Part shown: piece after piece, positions 1-8,861 of the stretch
How positions within the stretch are numbered: the first letter of the stretch is position 1
How the letters are laid out: the number at the start of each line of letters is the position of its first letter
Assembly (NCBI GenBank): GCA_045598825.1
Contig: JAZRUX010000005.1
Location: 1 to 43,838, forward strand
Length of the DNA stretch: 43,838 nucleotides
Origin: Hennigella sp045598825
GTDB lineage: Bacteria > Bacillota_I > Bacilli_A > Mycoplasmatales > Mycoplasmoidaceae
Direction: 5' to 3'
The notes under the pieces: model-generated
Databases searched by the model: none
What the model was told of the DNA's origin: nothing
The model's input: the letters and a program-made list of their open reading frames with translations, nothing else
Position numbers and translations under genes: made by a program

Positions 1-1334
1 CCCTTTCTTTGCTTATAACTTTCTTTTCGCATTTTGTTATATTTTTCTTCTAGATATTTATGTTTAGCTTTTTGCTGCATCTTATGAATTTGTTGTTTAA
101 TTTTCTTTTTATAACCAGGTTTAACCTTTAGGTTTTTCTTACTATATAATTTAGCAATTTCCTTCTTCATTTTAAGATCAACAATTGGCCTTGATTTATG
201 AATATAAATCTTTTTTTCAATGAGACGGTTATTATCTAGCAGATAATAAGTTCAGTGAACCTTTTGCTCTAGTTTAGCAATTTGATTATCATATTTTTTA
301 TCGTAGATTACATAACTATTACCATAATATTTACCACGGCCAGTTCGCCCAGCACGATGTAAATATCAGATATCTTCTTTTGGTAAACCAAAAGAAACTA
401 CATCACTAACACCATCAATGTCTAAGCCTCTTGATGCTAAGTCAGTGGCAACAAGATATTTAAATTCGTTATTGTTAAGTTTCGAAAACATTTGTTTTCG
501 TGCTCTTGTTTCCATGTCTTTATGTAATATGCCAACGGATAAGCCTTTTTCTAATAAGAAAGAATAGATTTTTTCAACGTCAGGACGAGTGTTAGCAAAG
601 ATGATACATAGATATGGATTCATTACTTCAAGTAATGCTTCTAGCGTTTTAAATGAATCACTATTATCTTTTGTATAAACAACACTATGTTTTATTTTGT
701 TGTTGGTAAAAATATTTCTTTCTAATTGAACATTAATAATGTTGTGAACCACTCGATTGAACGTGTTGGCAACATTATTATGGATGGAAGCTGAACAGAA
801 GATTTTTTGAACATCATTACGATAAAGGTCTAGTTTATTAAACATGTCATTAATTGAATTAACAAACCCATAGTCAATTAACATGTCAGCTTCATCTAAA
901 ACAATTTGTTTTAAATATTTGAAATTAACACCTTTAGTGATAGCTTGTCTAATCTTTTCAACTGTAGCTATAACAATTTGACAAGGATTGTTAAGGAGAT
1001 TATCAATCTTTTCATTTTTATCTAATAAAACAATACGAATTGATTTGTTGTATTTAGTAAATACTAAAAAATTATTGTAGATTTGTCAAACCAATTCTTT
1101 TGTTGGTGCAACAATAACATATTGAATGCGTTTTTCTTGTTCGTCAATATTATTTAATATTGGTAGTAAGTAACATAATGTTTTTCCTGATCCGGTTGGA
1201 GCAGAAATAGTAATATTTCTTCCTTGATTTACTAATTTAAAAGTTTTTTCTTGAACTTCAGTTAGTTCAACAAAATGATTGTTTGATAAAGCTGTATAAA
1301 GTCAAGACTTTAATGTTAAGGAAGCAAATTTCAT
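1..1334 (-). CDS. DEAD-box ATP-dependent RNA helicase (C-terminus cut by window edge)
   Basis: RNA helicase that uses ATP to unwind short RNA duplexes, probably in ribosome assembly or mRNA turnover. Reading TGA as Trp gives one frame from an ATG directly after leuS to the window edge (444 codons, no stop). Helicase motifs appear in order: motif I APTGSGKT near residue 45, motif II DEAD (DEADMLID) near 145, motif III SAS, then RGLDIDGVSDVV and HRAGRTGRG in the second RecA domain. The visible C-terminal tail is very rich in Lys and Gln, as in cold-shock type helicases that bind RNA through a basic tail. leuS ends one base upstream, so the two are probably co-transcribed. The family is certain; which paralog it is (CshA- or CshB-like) is not. 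Confidence 0.93.
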
Positions 1335-1335
1335 A

Positions 1336-3720
1336 TTAGATAATAAAGCTTAAGATTTTTCCTTTGACAAAGATAGTTTTTTTAATTGGTTTACTACCAA
1401 TTAAATTTTTAATTTTTTCACGATTAAGTGCAAGGTTAACAACTTGTTCTTGTGTTGCGTTAACATCTACTTCAATTGTGTCTCTTAATTTACCATTTAT
1501 TTGAATTGGTAAAACATAAGTTTTAGAAACTAAGTAGCTAGCCTCAAATTTAGGTCATGTACAATCTTTTATGATTGAAGTATTTTTACCAGTCAATTCG
1601 TGATATAAGTGTTCAGCAATAAAAGGTGCAAAGCAACTTAATACAGTCAAGAAACCAATTAGTTGTTCTTTACAAAGAGTTTTTGCTTTATAACATGCAT
1701 TGATATATACCATCATTTTGCTAATAGCAATATTAAACTTGTAATCATCAATTGCTTCAGTCGCTTCTTTTATAAAAGTATGATAAGCAACAGTTAATTC
1801 TTGATCAGGTTTGCCAAACGATTTAGTTGTTGTGAATAAGTTATAAACACGATCCAATCATTTACGGCAACCCATTAAACCCTCATCAGATCATGGCATA
1901 GTTGCAGTTAATGGACCCATAAAGACTTCATAAAGTCTTAATGTGTCAGCCCCTAATTCTTTTATAATTTCATTAGGGTTAATGACATTGCCGCGAGACT
2001 TAGACATCTTTTCACCATTGGTACCAAGAATCATTCCTTGGTTAATAACCTTTTGGAAAGGTTCTTTTGTTGGAACAACACCAATATCATATAAGAAACG
2101 ATGTCAGAAACGAGCATACAATAAGTGTAATACTGCATGTTCTTGTCCACCAACATATAAATCCACTGGCAATCATTTAGCAAATAAATCCTTTGTATCT
2201 TGACTGTTTAAAGCAAGATAACTACCATTATCTTGTTTCATTAAATAAGCTAGATAATATCAGCAACTACCAGCCCATTGTGGCATAGTGTTAGTATCAC
2301 GCATTCCACCACTAACTTTTAACCACGCTTTTAAATTAGCTAATGGACTCTTACCATCTTTGGATGGTTTAAAATCCTTACATTCTGGTAATTCAACAGG
2401 TAATTGATTAATTAAGTGAGGTTTATTTTCTTTGTCAAAATAAATTGGAAATGGTTCACCTCAATAACGTTGACGAGAAAAAATTCAATCTTTTAATTTG
2501 TAATTAATTGTTGTTGATCCAAATTTGTTATCAACTATATATTTGTTGATTTTATTTGTTGCTTCTTTAATGTTTAAACCATTAAGCATATCAGAATTAA
2601 TATGTTTACCATCTGTTGTAATGCATGGTTCTTTACCTTCAATTACGGGAATAATTTCTAGTTTATGAGTTTTAGCAAAGTCATAATCTCGTTTATCAGC
2701 AGAAGCAACGCCCATGACTATTCCATTAGCATAGTCGTTTAAAACATAATCAGCAACAAAAATTGGTACAGCTTTGTTATTAATTGGATTAATAGCATAG
2801 CTACCAGTAAAAACACCAGTTTTTTCTTTTCCTTCTTGACGCTGTAATAATGTTTTAGCCTTAGCTGTCTCGATGTATTGATTTATAGCATCTTTATTAC
2901 CTGGTTTTGTTAATTTTGGTACTAATTTGTTTTCAGGGGCAATTGAAATAAATGTTACACCATAAATGGTGTCAGGTCTTGTTGTAAATACCTCTAATGT
3001 CAAATCATTTGCTTTAAACTTTATGTTTGTTCCAACTGAACGTCCAATTCATGTGCGCTGAATTGTTTTTAAGTTTTCGGGTCAATCAAGATCATCTAAT
3101 CCTTCAAGAAGTTTATCAGCATACTTTGTAATTTTTAAAACCCATTGACGCATTGGCTTTTTAACAACTGGGAAAGAACCACGCTCAGAAACCATCTTAC
3201 CATTTTCAATGATAACCTCCTCATTTGATAAAACAGTGCCTAAACCTTCACATCAATTAACATCAATATCCTTAATTTCTGCTAAACCTTTTTCAAACAA
3301 TTTTGAAAAGATTCATTGTGTCCATTGATAGTATTGAGGATCGGTAGTATTAACTTCTTTTTTATAATCAAAACTGAAACCTAATGATTGCAATTGTTGA
3401 CGAAAAACATTAATGTTTTTCTTTGTAAATTCAGTTGGATGATTTCCAGTTTGTAGTGCATATTGTTCTGCTGGCAAACCAAATGCATCTCATCCAATTG
3501 GATGAAGTACATTAAAACCATTAAATCTTTTATAGCGCGAATAAATATCTGTAGCAGTATAACCTTTTGGATGGCCCACATGCAAACCTTGTCCTGATGG
3601 ATAAGGAAACATATCCAAAATATAACATTTTGTTCCTTTACTTTTTGGGTCAAAATGATATACATCATTTATTTCTCAAAATTTAGCAATATTTTTTTCA
3701 ATGAGATTGTGGTTATACAT
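1336..3720 (-). CDS. leuS: Leucyl-tRNA synthetase
   Basis: Charges tRNA-Leu with leucine in the cytoplasm. The frame gives 794 residues, the usual bacterial length. Visible signatures are the class I HIGH motif as HVGHPKGY near residue 50, WDAFGLPAEQ shortly after, the editing (CP1) domain segment with TTRPDTIYGVTF, and the KMSKS loop (GEKMSKSRGN) in the last third. Several TGA codons fall at Trp positions, for example KFWEI near the start and WTQW. The ATG follows a divergent promoter region 36 bases upstream, and no T-box-like leader is possible in such a short space. The stop lies one base before the helicase start. Confidence 0.97.
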
Positions 3721-3749
3721 AATAATTTATTCTTTTTTACACTTAAATA

Positions 3750-3761
3750 TATAATATTATA
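3750..3761. promoter_or_regulatory. Divergent -10 boxes between leuS and the NifU-like gene
   Basis: TATAAT at 3750-3755 reads toward the NifU-like gene, and the adjacent ATTATA at 3756-3761 is TATAAT on the minus strand toward leuS. The two -10 hexamers are back to back. No convincing -35 box is visible on either side. Assigned by match to the consensus only. Confidence 0.5.
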
Positions 3762-3777
3762 ACTATAAAAATAATTT

Positions 3778-4032
3778 ATGGCAGATACTCAAGCTCTAAT
3801 TGAAACAATTAGAAAAGAACTAGATTCAATCAAAGTTTTCATCAATGCTGATGGTGGTGATGTAAATTTTGTTAGTCTAGAAAATGGTGTTTTAACTTTA
3901 GAAATATCAGGACATTGTATTGGCTGTATGAGTTTTGATACAACATACACATATGGAATCAAACAATCTATGTTATCATCCCATCCAGAATTAAAAGATG
4001 TAATCTTTACATTAAAAAAATCAGGATCATAA
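3778..4032 (+). CDS. NifU C-terminal-like Fe-S scaffold protein
   Basis: An 84-residue stand-alone NifU C-terminal domain, the Nfu type of small scaffold that holds a 4Fe-4S cluster and passes it to client proteins. The cluster-binding CxxC is seen as HCIGC near residues 47-51, after the typical FINADGGDVNF segment (residues 21-31), which matches the family's conserved first strand and turn. The Cys pair is in the right place, although the usual GACGSCPSS is altered to GHCIGCMSF. It is transcribed alone, away from the SUF operon at 28-32 kb, but most likely works with it. A bidirectional terminator overlaps the stop codon. Confidence 0.85.
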   Translation: MADTQALIETIRKELDSIKVFINADGGDVNFVSLENGVLTLEISGHCIGCMSFDTTYTYGIKQSMLSSHPELKDVIFTLKKSGS

Positions 4033-4050
4033 TCCTGATTTTGTTTTTTT
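4018..4050. terminator. Bidirectional rho-independent terminator
   Basis: Stem 4018-4027 pairs with 4032-4041 around a four-base loop, with a T run on the plus side and an A run (T run on the minus strand) on the other. It overlaps the end of the NifU-like gene and also faces the end of the minus-strand lipoprotein remnant. Confidence 0.85.
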
Positions 4051-4792
4051 ATTTTATCTTTATATTTTTTAGATGATATGGGCTAAAATCAGCAAACACG
4101 AAACCATTAAAAGCAGAAAAGAAACGTATAAGATCATTTTTCTCGCCTTTAAAATATTCACTTGTATATGTAGTAGACACATTTAGTAACTCCAATTCAA
4201 GATTATCATTTTGCTTATGAGCGATTTCAGGCATTTCAATTGATCACTTATTATCATCATATGCTCAATTAAACAAAAATCTTAATACTAATTCAGACAC
4301 CATCAAGAAGGTAAGAGGCATGTTTTTTAAAGAAAATTTAGCTCTTTCAACGCTCTGTTCTAAGTGATGTGCATCAGGTCCATAAAAGTAATGGATGCAC
4401 TTCAAATCACATCAAAATTAGAACGAATTATTGGTGTGTCGCCTGAAACATCTACATCAAAAGATTTAGTTGTAACCTCCACATAACTAGTAATAGCATG
4501 ATTATCATCACATTTTGAAAAAGCATTGACTAAATCTTCAGTAAAAATCATTGGGTTTTTACTTATATCATTATGATAAAGTTCAACTAACACCTTAGTG
4601 CTTTCTTGTTGTTCAATTTCTTGTTCAGGGGCTTGTGGGCTTGATGGTATAAAATTCTTTTTTTGTGATCTGGGTCACCATCCCATGACCAAGAAGCAGT
4701 ATATTGTGCTCCACATGAAGTAATAAGTGGCATAGTTATCACGACAACACTAGTAAGTGTTGCAAATGGTAATAATTTTTTAATAGTTTCAT
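4049..4792 (-). pseudogene. Frameshifted lipoprotein gene
   Basis: A lipoprotein gene broken by three one-base shifts, all in the same direction. The ATG at 4792 starts MKLLKN, then the frame must shift at a run of six A (near 4780) to give a hydrophobic signal ending in the lipobox LITSC. A second shift at a run of seven A (near 4660) leads to a middle segment with VELYHNDISKNP. A third, at a run of four T near 4390, restores the frame to FYGPDAHHLEQ and runs to the stop at 4049. Each break is explained by the loss of one base from a homopolymer. The intact protein would be about 247 residues with no family I recognise. Phase variation or assembly error are alternatives, but about 40 neighbouring genes are intact. 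Confidence 0.75.
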
Positions 4793-4793
4793 T

Positions 4794-5561
4794 CTAAATA
4801 ATGCTCTCCTTTTTTGTAGTAATAATGGAAAAACATTCGATGTTATCAAATTTTTGTTTAATTAGACTTGCAATGAAGCCACTAAAACAATTCTCAAGAT
4901 CATGACCAACATCTAGTGCTGCCAATTTGTAATTAGCTAAGTCTTGTCAACCATGATGACGAATATCGCCAGTTACTAATAATACTTTTTCAGTTTGCAA
5001 TGTATTAAACATTGGAGCAAAGACTGATAAACCAGCCCCAGCACAAATGGCAACCTTTTTGAATTTGTTAGTTGGCTTGACATTTGTAGTCACCAAACTA
5101 ACACCAAACGTATCTTTAAATAGTTGAGCAATCTGTCTAACGTTCATTGGCTGTGCAAGGTTGCCCATAACAAATTTATTGTTTTTATATCATTTTAAAC
5201 TTTTAAGTTTAAGTTTCTCTCCAACTAAGAAGTTCATTCCATTATCAGAGTTATCGAAACAAGTATGTAATGATAAAACAGTTATGTTTGTGCTTTTAAT
5301 TCTATTAATTAATAACTTGTAAAATGGTAGAATTTCATGATCCGAATTTTTTTGAAAAATTGGATGATGAGTAACAATAAGTTTTACTTTCTGTTTAACT
5401 GCTTCATTAACTACTTTTTCATTTAAATCCAAGCAAACAAAAACTTTGTAAGTATCTTTATTAAGTTTTCCTTTGTTTAGAAAGCCTGATTCATCCCATT
5501 CTTCTTGCAATGATAAAGGATATTGCTTTAATAGGTAATCTGTTATTTTTTTAATTTGCAT
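4794..5561 (-). CDS. NIF3/YqfO-family (DUF34) metal-binding protein
   Basis: A 255-residue NIF3-like protein. The metal site motif THHPIF near residue 67 and the later LSLHTCFDNS and TGDIRHHGWQDL segments supply the His and Asp residues that bind two metal ions in this family. The biochemical role is not settled; a hydrolase or GTP cyclohydrolase I type 2 label is often given but unproven. The start ATG overlaps the trmK stop (TAATG), so translation is probably coupled. The pair trmK-yqfO downstream of the sigma factor gene is also found in Bacillus subtilis, which supports both calls. Confidence 0.9.
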
Positions 5562-6220
5562 TATTTTCTCATCTTTCCCTTTAACCATTTATATAAGTTT
5601 GCATATGCTTCAGAGAATCGATACAGTTTCTTTTTTTCAATCTTATGTAATGCTGCTTTCAAATAAGCCATTCACATTTTTTTATCTTTTTGTAAAGATA
5701 ATAAACCAAAATATGCTTCAAATGTTGTAATCTTTCTTGTTTTGTTTCCTAATCTAACTCCAATGATTTGATAAAACTTCTTTCTATCAACACAAATTTG
5801 TTCAAATTGAACATCTCATTTATTTTTTGCTAGATATTTTCGTAACACGTCTACATCACAATTTGCTTCAAGAATATATTTACAATTCTTGTTGATAGCT
5901 GGATCTCTTTGATCAAGGATTTGAATAATGTTCTTTGCTCCCATTCCAGCAATAACAATATAGTCTGGTTGAATAAAGACTTTTTTGGTGATATCTTTTA
6001 AACCATCATTTAAAACATTAATTGTTTTAGTGGTCAAATGGTTTTTAGCTAAATTAGCCTTACCGGCATTGTGTGGTTGTCAATTCTTTTCAATATTTAC
6101 AACCTGTTTAACTTTTTTTTGTCTTAAAAGATTAATAGACAATAATGCGTGGTCTGATCCAACATCATAGACACATTGACATTTATCGATTAAGTTGCAT
6201 AGTTGTCTAATTCTGTTCAT
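5561..6220 (-). CDS. trmK: tRNA (adenine-22-N1)-methyltransferase TrmK
   Basis: SAM-dependent enzyme that methylates N1 of A22 in tRNAs. The 219-residue product begins MNRIRQLCNLID and carries the SAM-binding loop as VYDVGSDHALLSI (residues 17-29), followed by YIVIAGMGAKNI, the family's GMG(G) motif. The length matches the family. Its ATG lies inside the region that would encode the C-terminal end of the sigma factor if the sigma frame were read past its TAA, and its stop overlaps the next start. It sits between rpoD and the NIF3-like gene, the same order as in Bacillus. Confidence 0.92.
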
Positions 6221-6290
6221 CTAGGATATAGCTTCTCAATTTCTTTGATTTTGATGGGTGTTTTAGTTTTCTTGTTGCTTTAGCTTCAAT
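6207..6290 (-). other. In-frame continuation of the sigma factor past its TAA
   Basis: Directly after the rpoD stop codon TAA (6291-6293) the same frame goes on for 27 codons, encoding IEAKATRKLKHPSKSKKL and a short tail, then TAG at 6207-6209. This is the standard end of sigma region 4.2, where family members read RxQIEAKALRKLRHP. The TAA therefore sits exactly where the conserved Gln (CAA) belongs. The segment overlaps the start of trmK by 14 bases, a common spacing for coupled genes. Whether it is translated cannot be told from sequence alone. Confidence 0.85.
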
Positions 6291-7589
6291 TTATCTAACT
6301 TGTTCACGAGGAATTTTTAATTTCTCTGCCGCTTCATCAAGACTATGAACATATGTGTATGGTTCCAAACCATAACGCATACGCATAATCTTTTCTTCTT
6401 CAGGAGTTAAAGTGACTTTAAACAATTGGTTGATATCTTCTTTTAATAAAGATTCTTTTGTATATTGAACTGGTGAAGTCAACACATCTTCTTTAACAAA
6501 GTCAGAAATTTGACTATCTTCATCAGAACCAACAGTTTTATCAAGTGACACTGGATCAATATGAATTCGTTTTATATTAGCTACTTTACGTGTAGTAAAA
6601 CCAGCAGCTTGTCCACCTAGTTCTTCTGTAATTTCTTCAATTGTTGGTTGACGTCCAAATCTTTGTGTTAATTCTTTTTCTGCATTTGTGACACGGTGAA
6701 TTGTTTCAATCATATGAGCAGGAATTCGAATAATCTTTGATTGATCAGAGATAGCTCGAGTTATTGCTTGTCTAATTCACCATGTAGCATAAGTTGAGAA
6801 TTTGTGGCCTAAACGATAATCAAATTTAGTAATAGCTTTCATTAGGCCCATCGTACCTTCTTGAATTAAATCTTCAAACTCAATTCCACGATTAAGGAAC
6901 TTTTTAGCAATTGATGTAACAAGACGTAAGTTACTTGTTACCAATTGATCAACGGCATATTTCCTTTCAGCTTCATTCTTAGAGTTTAATAGTTTAGCTA
7001 TTTCAACTTCTTGTTCAGCTGATAGCATCTTAGATTGACCAAGAGTTGTTAAGAAAGACTTAACACCATCATAGTCATTACCTTTTGGCCCATGAGTAAC
7101 AATCTTGCTTACTTTTTGTGATTTTTGTGTTGATAAAATCTTTTCTGCTTCAGCAACAGTAAAGAATTTCTTGCCTTCAAAACCTTTGATAGTAATGCCT
7201 TGTTTTACAATGTCATTAAATAAACGTTGTGTCAGCTCTTTTGTTAAAGCATAACTACCAAATTCTGAAAAAATCTTATTTAAAACAACGATGTTACGAC
7301 TACGTTTTTTAAGTTTTACTGTTTGAATAATTTTCTTTTCAATATCTTTAAATTCGAATTCAGAAATTGTCTTATGTTTAGAATAAGATTCTAGAATTTG
7401 TATCTTTGGAGAATACGCCTCAACTTTTTTAACTGAAGCTTTAACTTTCTTTTTTGCTGCTTTTGTAGGTTTTTTAACTGCTTTAACAGGTTTTTTAGTT
7501 TTAGCTTTTTTAGTTGCTTTTTGCTTACCAACAACTTTAGTAGCCTTCTTCTTTGCTACTTTTTTGTTTTTTTTCTTGTTTTTCGCCAT
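6291..7589 (-). CDS. rpoD: Housekeeping RNA polymerase sigma factor, interrupted in region 4.2
   Basis: Primary sigma factor that directs RNA polymerase to -10/-35 promoters. The first 65 residues are a Lys/Ala-rich basic extension. Core regions follow: region 2 with DLIQEGTMGLMKAITKFDY and FSTYATWWIRQAI, region 3 with RIPAHMIETI, and region 4 with TPEEEKIMRMRYGL and SLDEAAEKLKIP. The frame ends at EQVR-TAA (432 residues), inside the helix that reads the -35 box, while the conserved remainder stands in frame after the stop (to 6207, 460 residues). A nonsense mutation, a sequencing error or readthrough would all fit. The start ATG has a GAGG ribosome site six bases upstream and a TATAAT nearby. 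Confidence 0.93.
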
Positions 7590-7614
7590 GTATACCTCAG
7601 GTTTGTAGATATAT

Positions 7615-7620
7615 ATTATA
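7615..7620 (-). promoter_or_regulatory. -10 box upstream of rpoD
   Basis: TATAAT on the minus strand, about 26 bases before the rpoD ATG and just downstream of the terminator of the small-peptide gene, so rpoD has its own promoter. No clear -35 hexamer is seen. Confidence 0.55.
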
Positions 7621-7623
7621 CTC

Positions 7624-7661
7624 CTAAAAATAAAAAGTAAAAGTAATAAATTACTTTTACT
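7624..7661 (-). terminator. Terminator after the double-glycine peptide gene
   Basis: A perfect 12-base inverted repeat (7636-7647 with 7650-7661) with a two-base loop, followed on the minus strand by a T-rich run. It separates the peptide gene from rpoD. Confidence 0.8.
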
Positions 7662-7683
7662 CATTAAAAAATTGGATTTTTTA

Positions 7684-7911
7684 TTACCCAATAATTGAAA
7701 TAGAACTACGACTTGGCACTGGAGATAAACGCATAATGGTTGTGCGACGGAAACCATAATTAGTATTGGCTGCGACTTGCGGTCGTGTCATACTAATAGC
7801 ATTCATGACTAGACTTGATAAAGTTGAAACGAGAATACCAACACCCAGGGCAATTGCATAAAATGAACCACCGGCAATGTTGGCTTTTTGTATTTGTGTT
7901 AATTTCTTTAT
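7684..7911 (-). CDS. Small double-glycine-leader peptide (bacteriocin-like), AUA start
   Basis: A 75-residue peptide. It opens MKKLTQIQKANIAGG, which has the form of the Gly-Gly leaders cut by peptidase-containing ABC exporters on class II bacteriocins and signal peptides. The rest holds one hydrophobic stretch (about residues 16-40) and a basic, Ser/Pro-rich tail (RRTTIMRLSPVPSRSS). The only ATG codons lie deep inside the gene. A very strong ribosome site, GGGAGGTGA at 7917-7925, lies eight bases before an ATA codon that gives the natural MKKLT opening; the alternative GTG at 7920 is inside the ribosome site itself. An exporter or immunity gene is not in the window; the membrane protein directly upstream (8014-8457) has its own terminator. 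The function is inferred from the leader shape only. Confidence 0.6.
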   Translation of the reverse strand: MKKLTQIQKANIAGGSFYAIALGVGILVSTLSSLVMNAISMTRPQVAANTNYGFRRTTIMRLSPVPSRSSISIIG

Positions 7912-7925
7912 ATATATCACCTCCC
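7912..7925 (-). promoter_or_regulatory. Strong ribosome binding site that sets an ATA start
   Basis: GGGAGGTGA, close to a perfect anti-Shine-Dalgarno match, is one of the best ribosome sites in the window. Its spacing of eight bases points at ATA (7911-7909), not at the overlapping GTG. ATA is an accepted but rare start in code 4. Confidence 0.65.
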
Positions 7926-7962
7926 AATGATATATTTACCAATTAATTTCTAAATTTAGAAA

Positions 7963-7994
7963 AAATGTGGTTAACATGACGTTTAACCACATTT
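7963..7994 (-). terminator. Terminator of the 8014-8457 membrane protein gene
   Basis: A 12-base stem (7963-7974 with 7983-7994) and eight-base loop, followed on the minus strand by five T residues. Confidence 0.82.
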
Positions 7995-8013
7995 AATCAA
8001 TACTTACAACATA

Positions 8014-8457
8014 TTATTTTCTTAATTTTTTACCCATTCTTTTACCAATAAATCATCCCAAAAAAACTAGTACTGGTGAAATAAAACCAATAATATTAAT
8101 TAGTGAATTATTACTTAATTCTGGTATATAAAATAGAATCACCATTAAAATGTCAGGAGTTAAGACAAAAAGGATTGATATTGACAATATAATCCTTGTA
8201 TTTTTTACAGATTTTGGATTATTTAATTTTTTTGCAACCATAAATAAAATAATGGCACAAATCAATCAAATAACAGAGTTAAACAATGTAATAGTCGATA
8301 AAATTTGGATACTGTTATAAAAGGCATCATACCCCAATAAATAGTTTAGTAATGACAAAACAAAAACAGCAACTGAGATTAAGGTATGAATTAATCCAGT
8401 AACACTAAATCACTTTAATAATCGTCGGAATTTGACTTGATGTTGTTCCTCTACCAT
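8014..8457 (-). CDS. Hypothetical four-helix membrane protein
   Basis: A 147-residue protein I do not recognise. After a short charged N-terminus (MVEEQHQVKFRRLLKW) there are about four hydrophobic helices, at roughly residues 18-42, 50-72, 83-105 and 113-132, and a basic tail (GKRMGKKLRK). The positive ends suggest that both termini lie in the cytoplasm. Its terminator separates it from the double-glycine peptide gene downstream. A role in peptide export or immunity is possible from position, but nothing in the sequence shows it. Confidence 0.8.
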
Positions 8458-8514
8458 AATCTAATTATAAAGATAATTAAAAAGTAAAAAAATATCATTT
8501 TATCTTTATAGATA

Positions 8515-8520
8515 TATAAT
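8515..8520 (+). promoter_or_regulatory. -10 box of the SWIB gene
   Basis: TATAAT 21 bases before the ATG, with an AAAGGA ribosome site (8528-8533) in between. The bases expected for a -35 box (about 8492-8497) do not resemble TTGACA. Confidence 0.55.
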
Positions 8521-8541
8521 TTTATCGAAAGGAATTCCTAT

Positions 8542-8790
8542 ATGGGAAAAAGTATTACAGAATTAAAATTAACTCCTGGAGCTAAATTAGCAGCTGTTAT
8601 TGGTGCTGGTAAAGTTACAAGACCTCAAGCTATGAAAAAAACTTGAGATTACATTAAGAAACACAAACTACAAGATAGCAAGAATAGAAGAATGGTAAAT
8701 GCTGATGCTAAATTGAAACCATTATTTGGTGGCAAGAAGCAAGTTAGTATGTTCGCTATTGCTGGTTTTGTAGGTAAAGAACTTAAGTAG
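8542..8790 (+). CDS. Stand-alone SWIB/MDM2-domain protein
   Basis: An 82-residue protein that is almost entirely one SWIB domain. Recognisable family positions are LTPGAKLAAVIG (residues 10-21), VTRPQAMKKTWDYIKKHKLQ (residues 25-44, with TGA as the core Trp), then NADAKLKPLFGGKKQVSMF. SWIB domains are best known from eukaryotic SWI/SNF complexes and, in bacteria, from chlamydiae, where one is fused to topoisomerase I. The domain is a protein- or DNA-associated fold, so a chromatin-like role is plausible but unproven. It has its own promoter and terminator. SWIB is not a usual member of minimal mollicute gene sets, so transfer is possible. Confidence 0.85.
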
Positions 8791-8806
8791 TTAATTTGAC
8801 TTTCAT

Positions 8807-8832
8807 AAAAAAGAGGGTTGTCCCTCTTTTTT
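8807..8832 (+). terminator. Terminator of the SWIB gene
   Basis: An 11-base stem (8807-8817 with 8822-8832), loop TTGT, GAGGG core and T run. Confidence 0.88.
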
Positions 8833-8839
8833 ATTAACA

Positions 8840-8845
8840 TATAAT
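8840..8845 (+). promoter_or_regulatory. -10 box of the repeat-protein gene
   Basis: TATAAT only 16 bases before the ATG at 8862, with the ribosome site AGGAG in between. It lies right after the SWIB terminator, so the gene has its own short transcript. Confidence 0.55.
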
Positions 8846-8861
8846 AAAAATAGGAGATATT

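Noticed and set aside
3381..3668. Second minus-strand frame of 95 codons
   Set aside because: It overlaps the N-terminal part of leuS in another frame; HVGH and WDAFGLPAEQ in the leuS frame decide the matter.
1336..3720. Many in-frame TGA codons that might be taken as pseudogene stops in leuS and other genes
   Set aside because: They fall at conserved Trp positions in gene after gene, so TGA is Trp here. The TAA in rpoD is not explained by this.
3721..3777. T-box riboswitch before leuS
   Set aside because: Only 57 bases lie between the divergent genes and there is no terminator-antiterminator pair.
4049..4792. Programmed -1 frameshifting in the broken lipoprotein gene
   Set aside because: Three separate shifts would be required, and the sites lack a slippery heptamer with a following strong hairpin; decay is simpler.
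7684..7920. GTG at 7920 as the start of the small peptide
   Set aside because: The GTG is part of the ribosome site itself and nothing like a ribosome site lies upstream of it; the ATA at 7911 has correct spacing.
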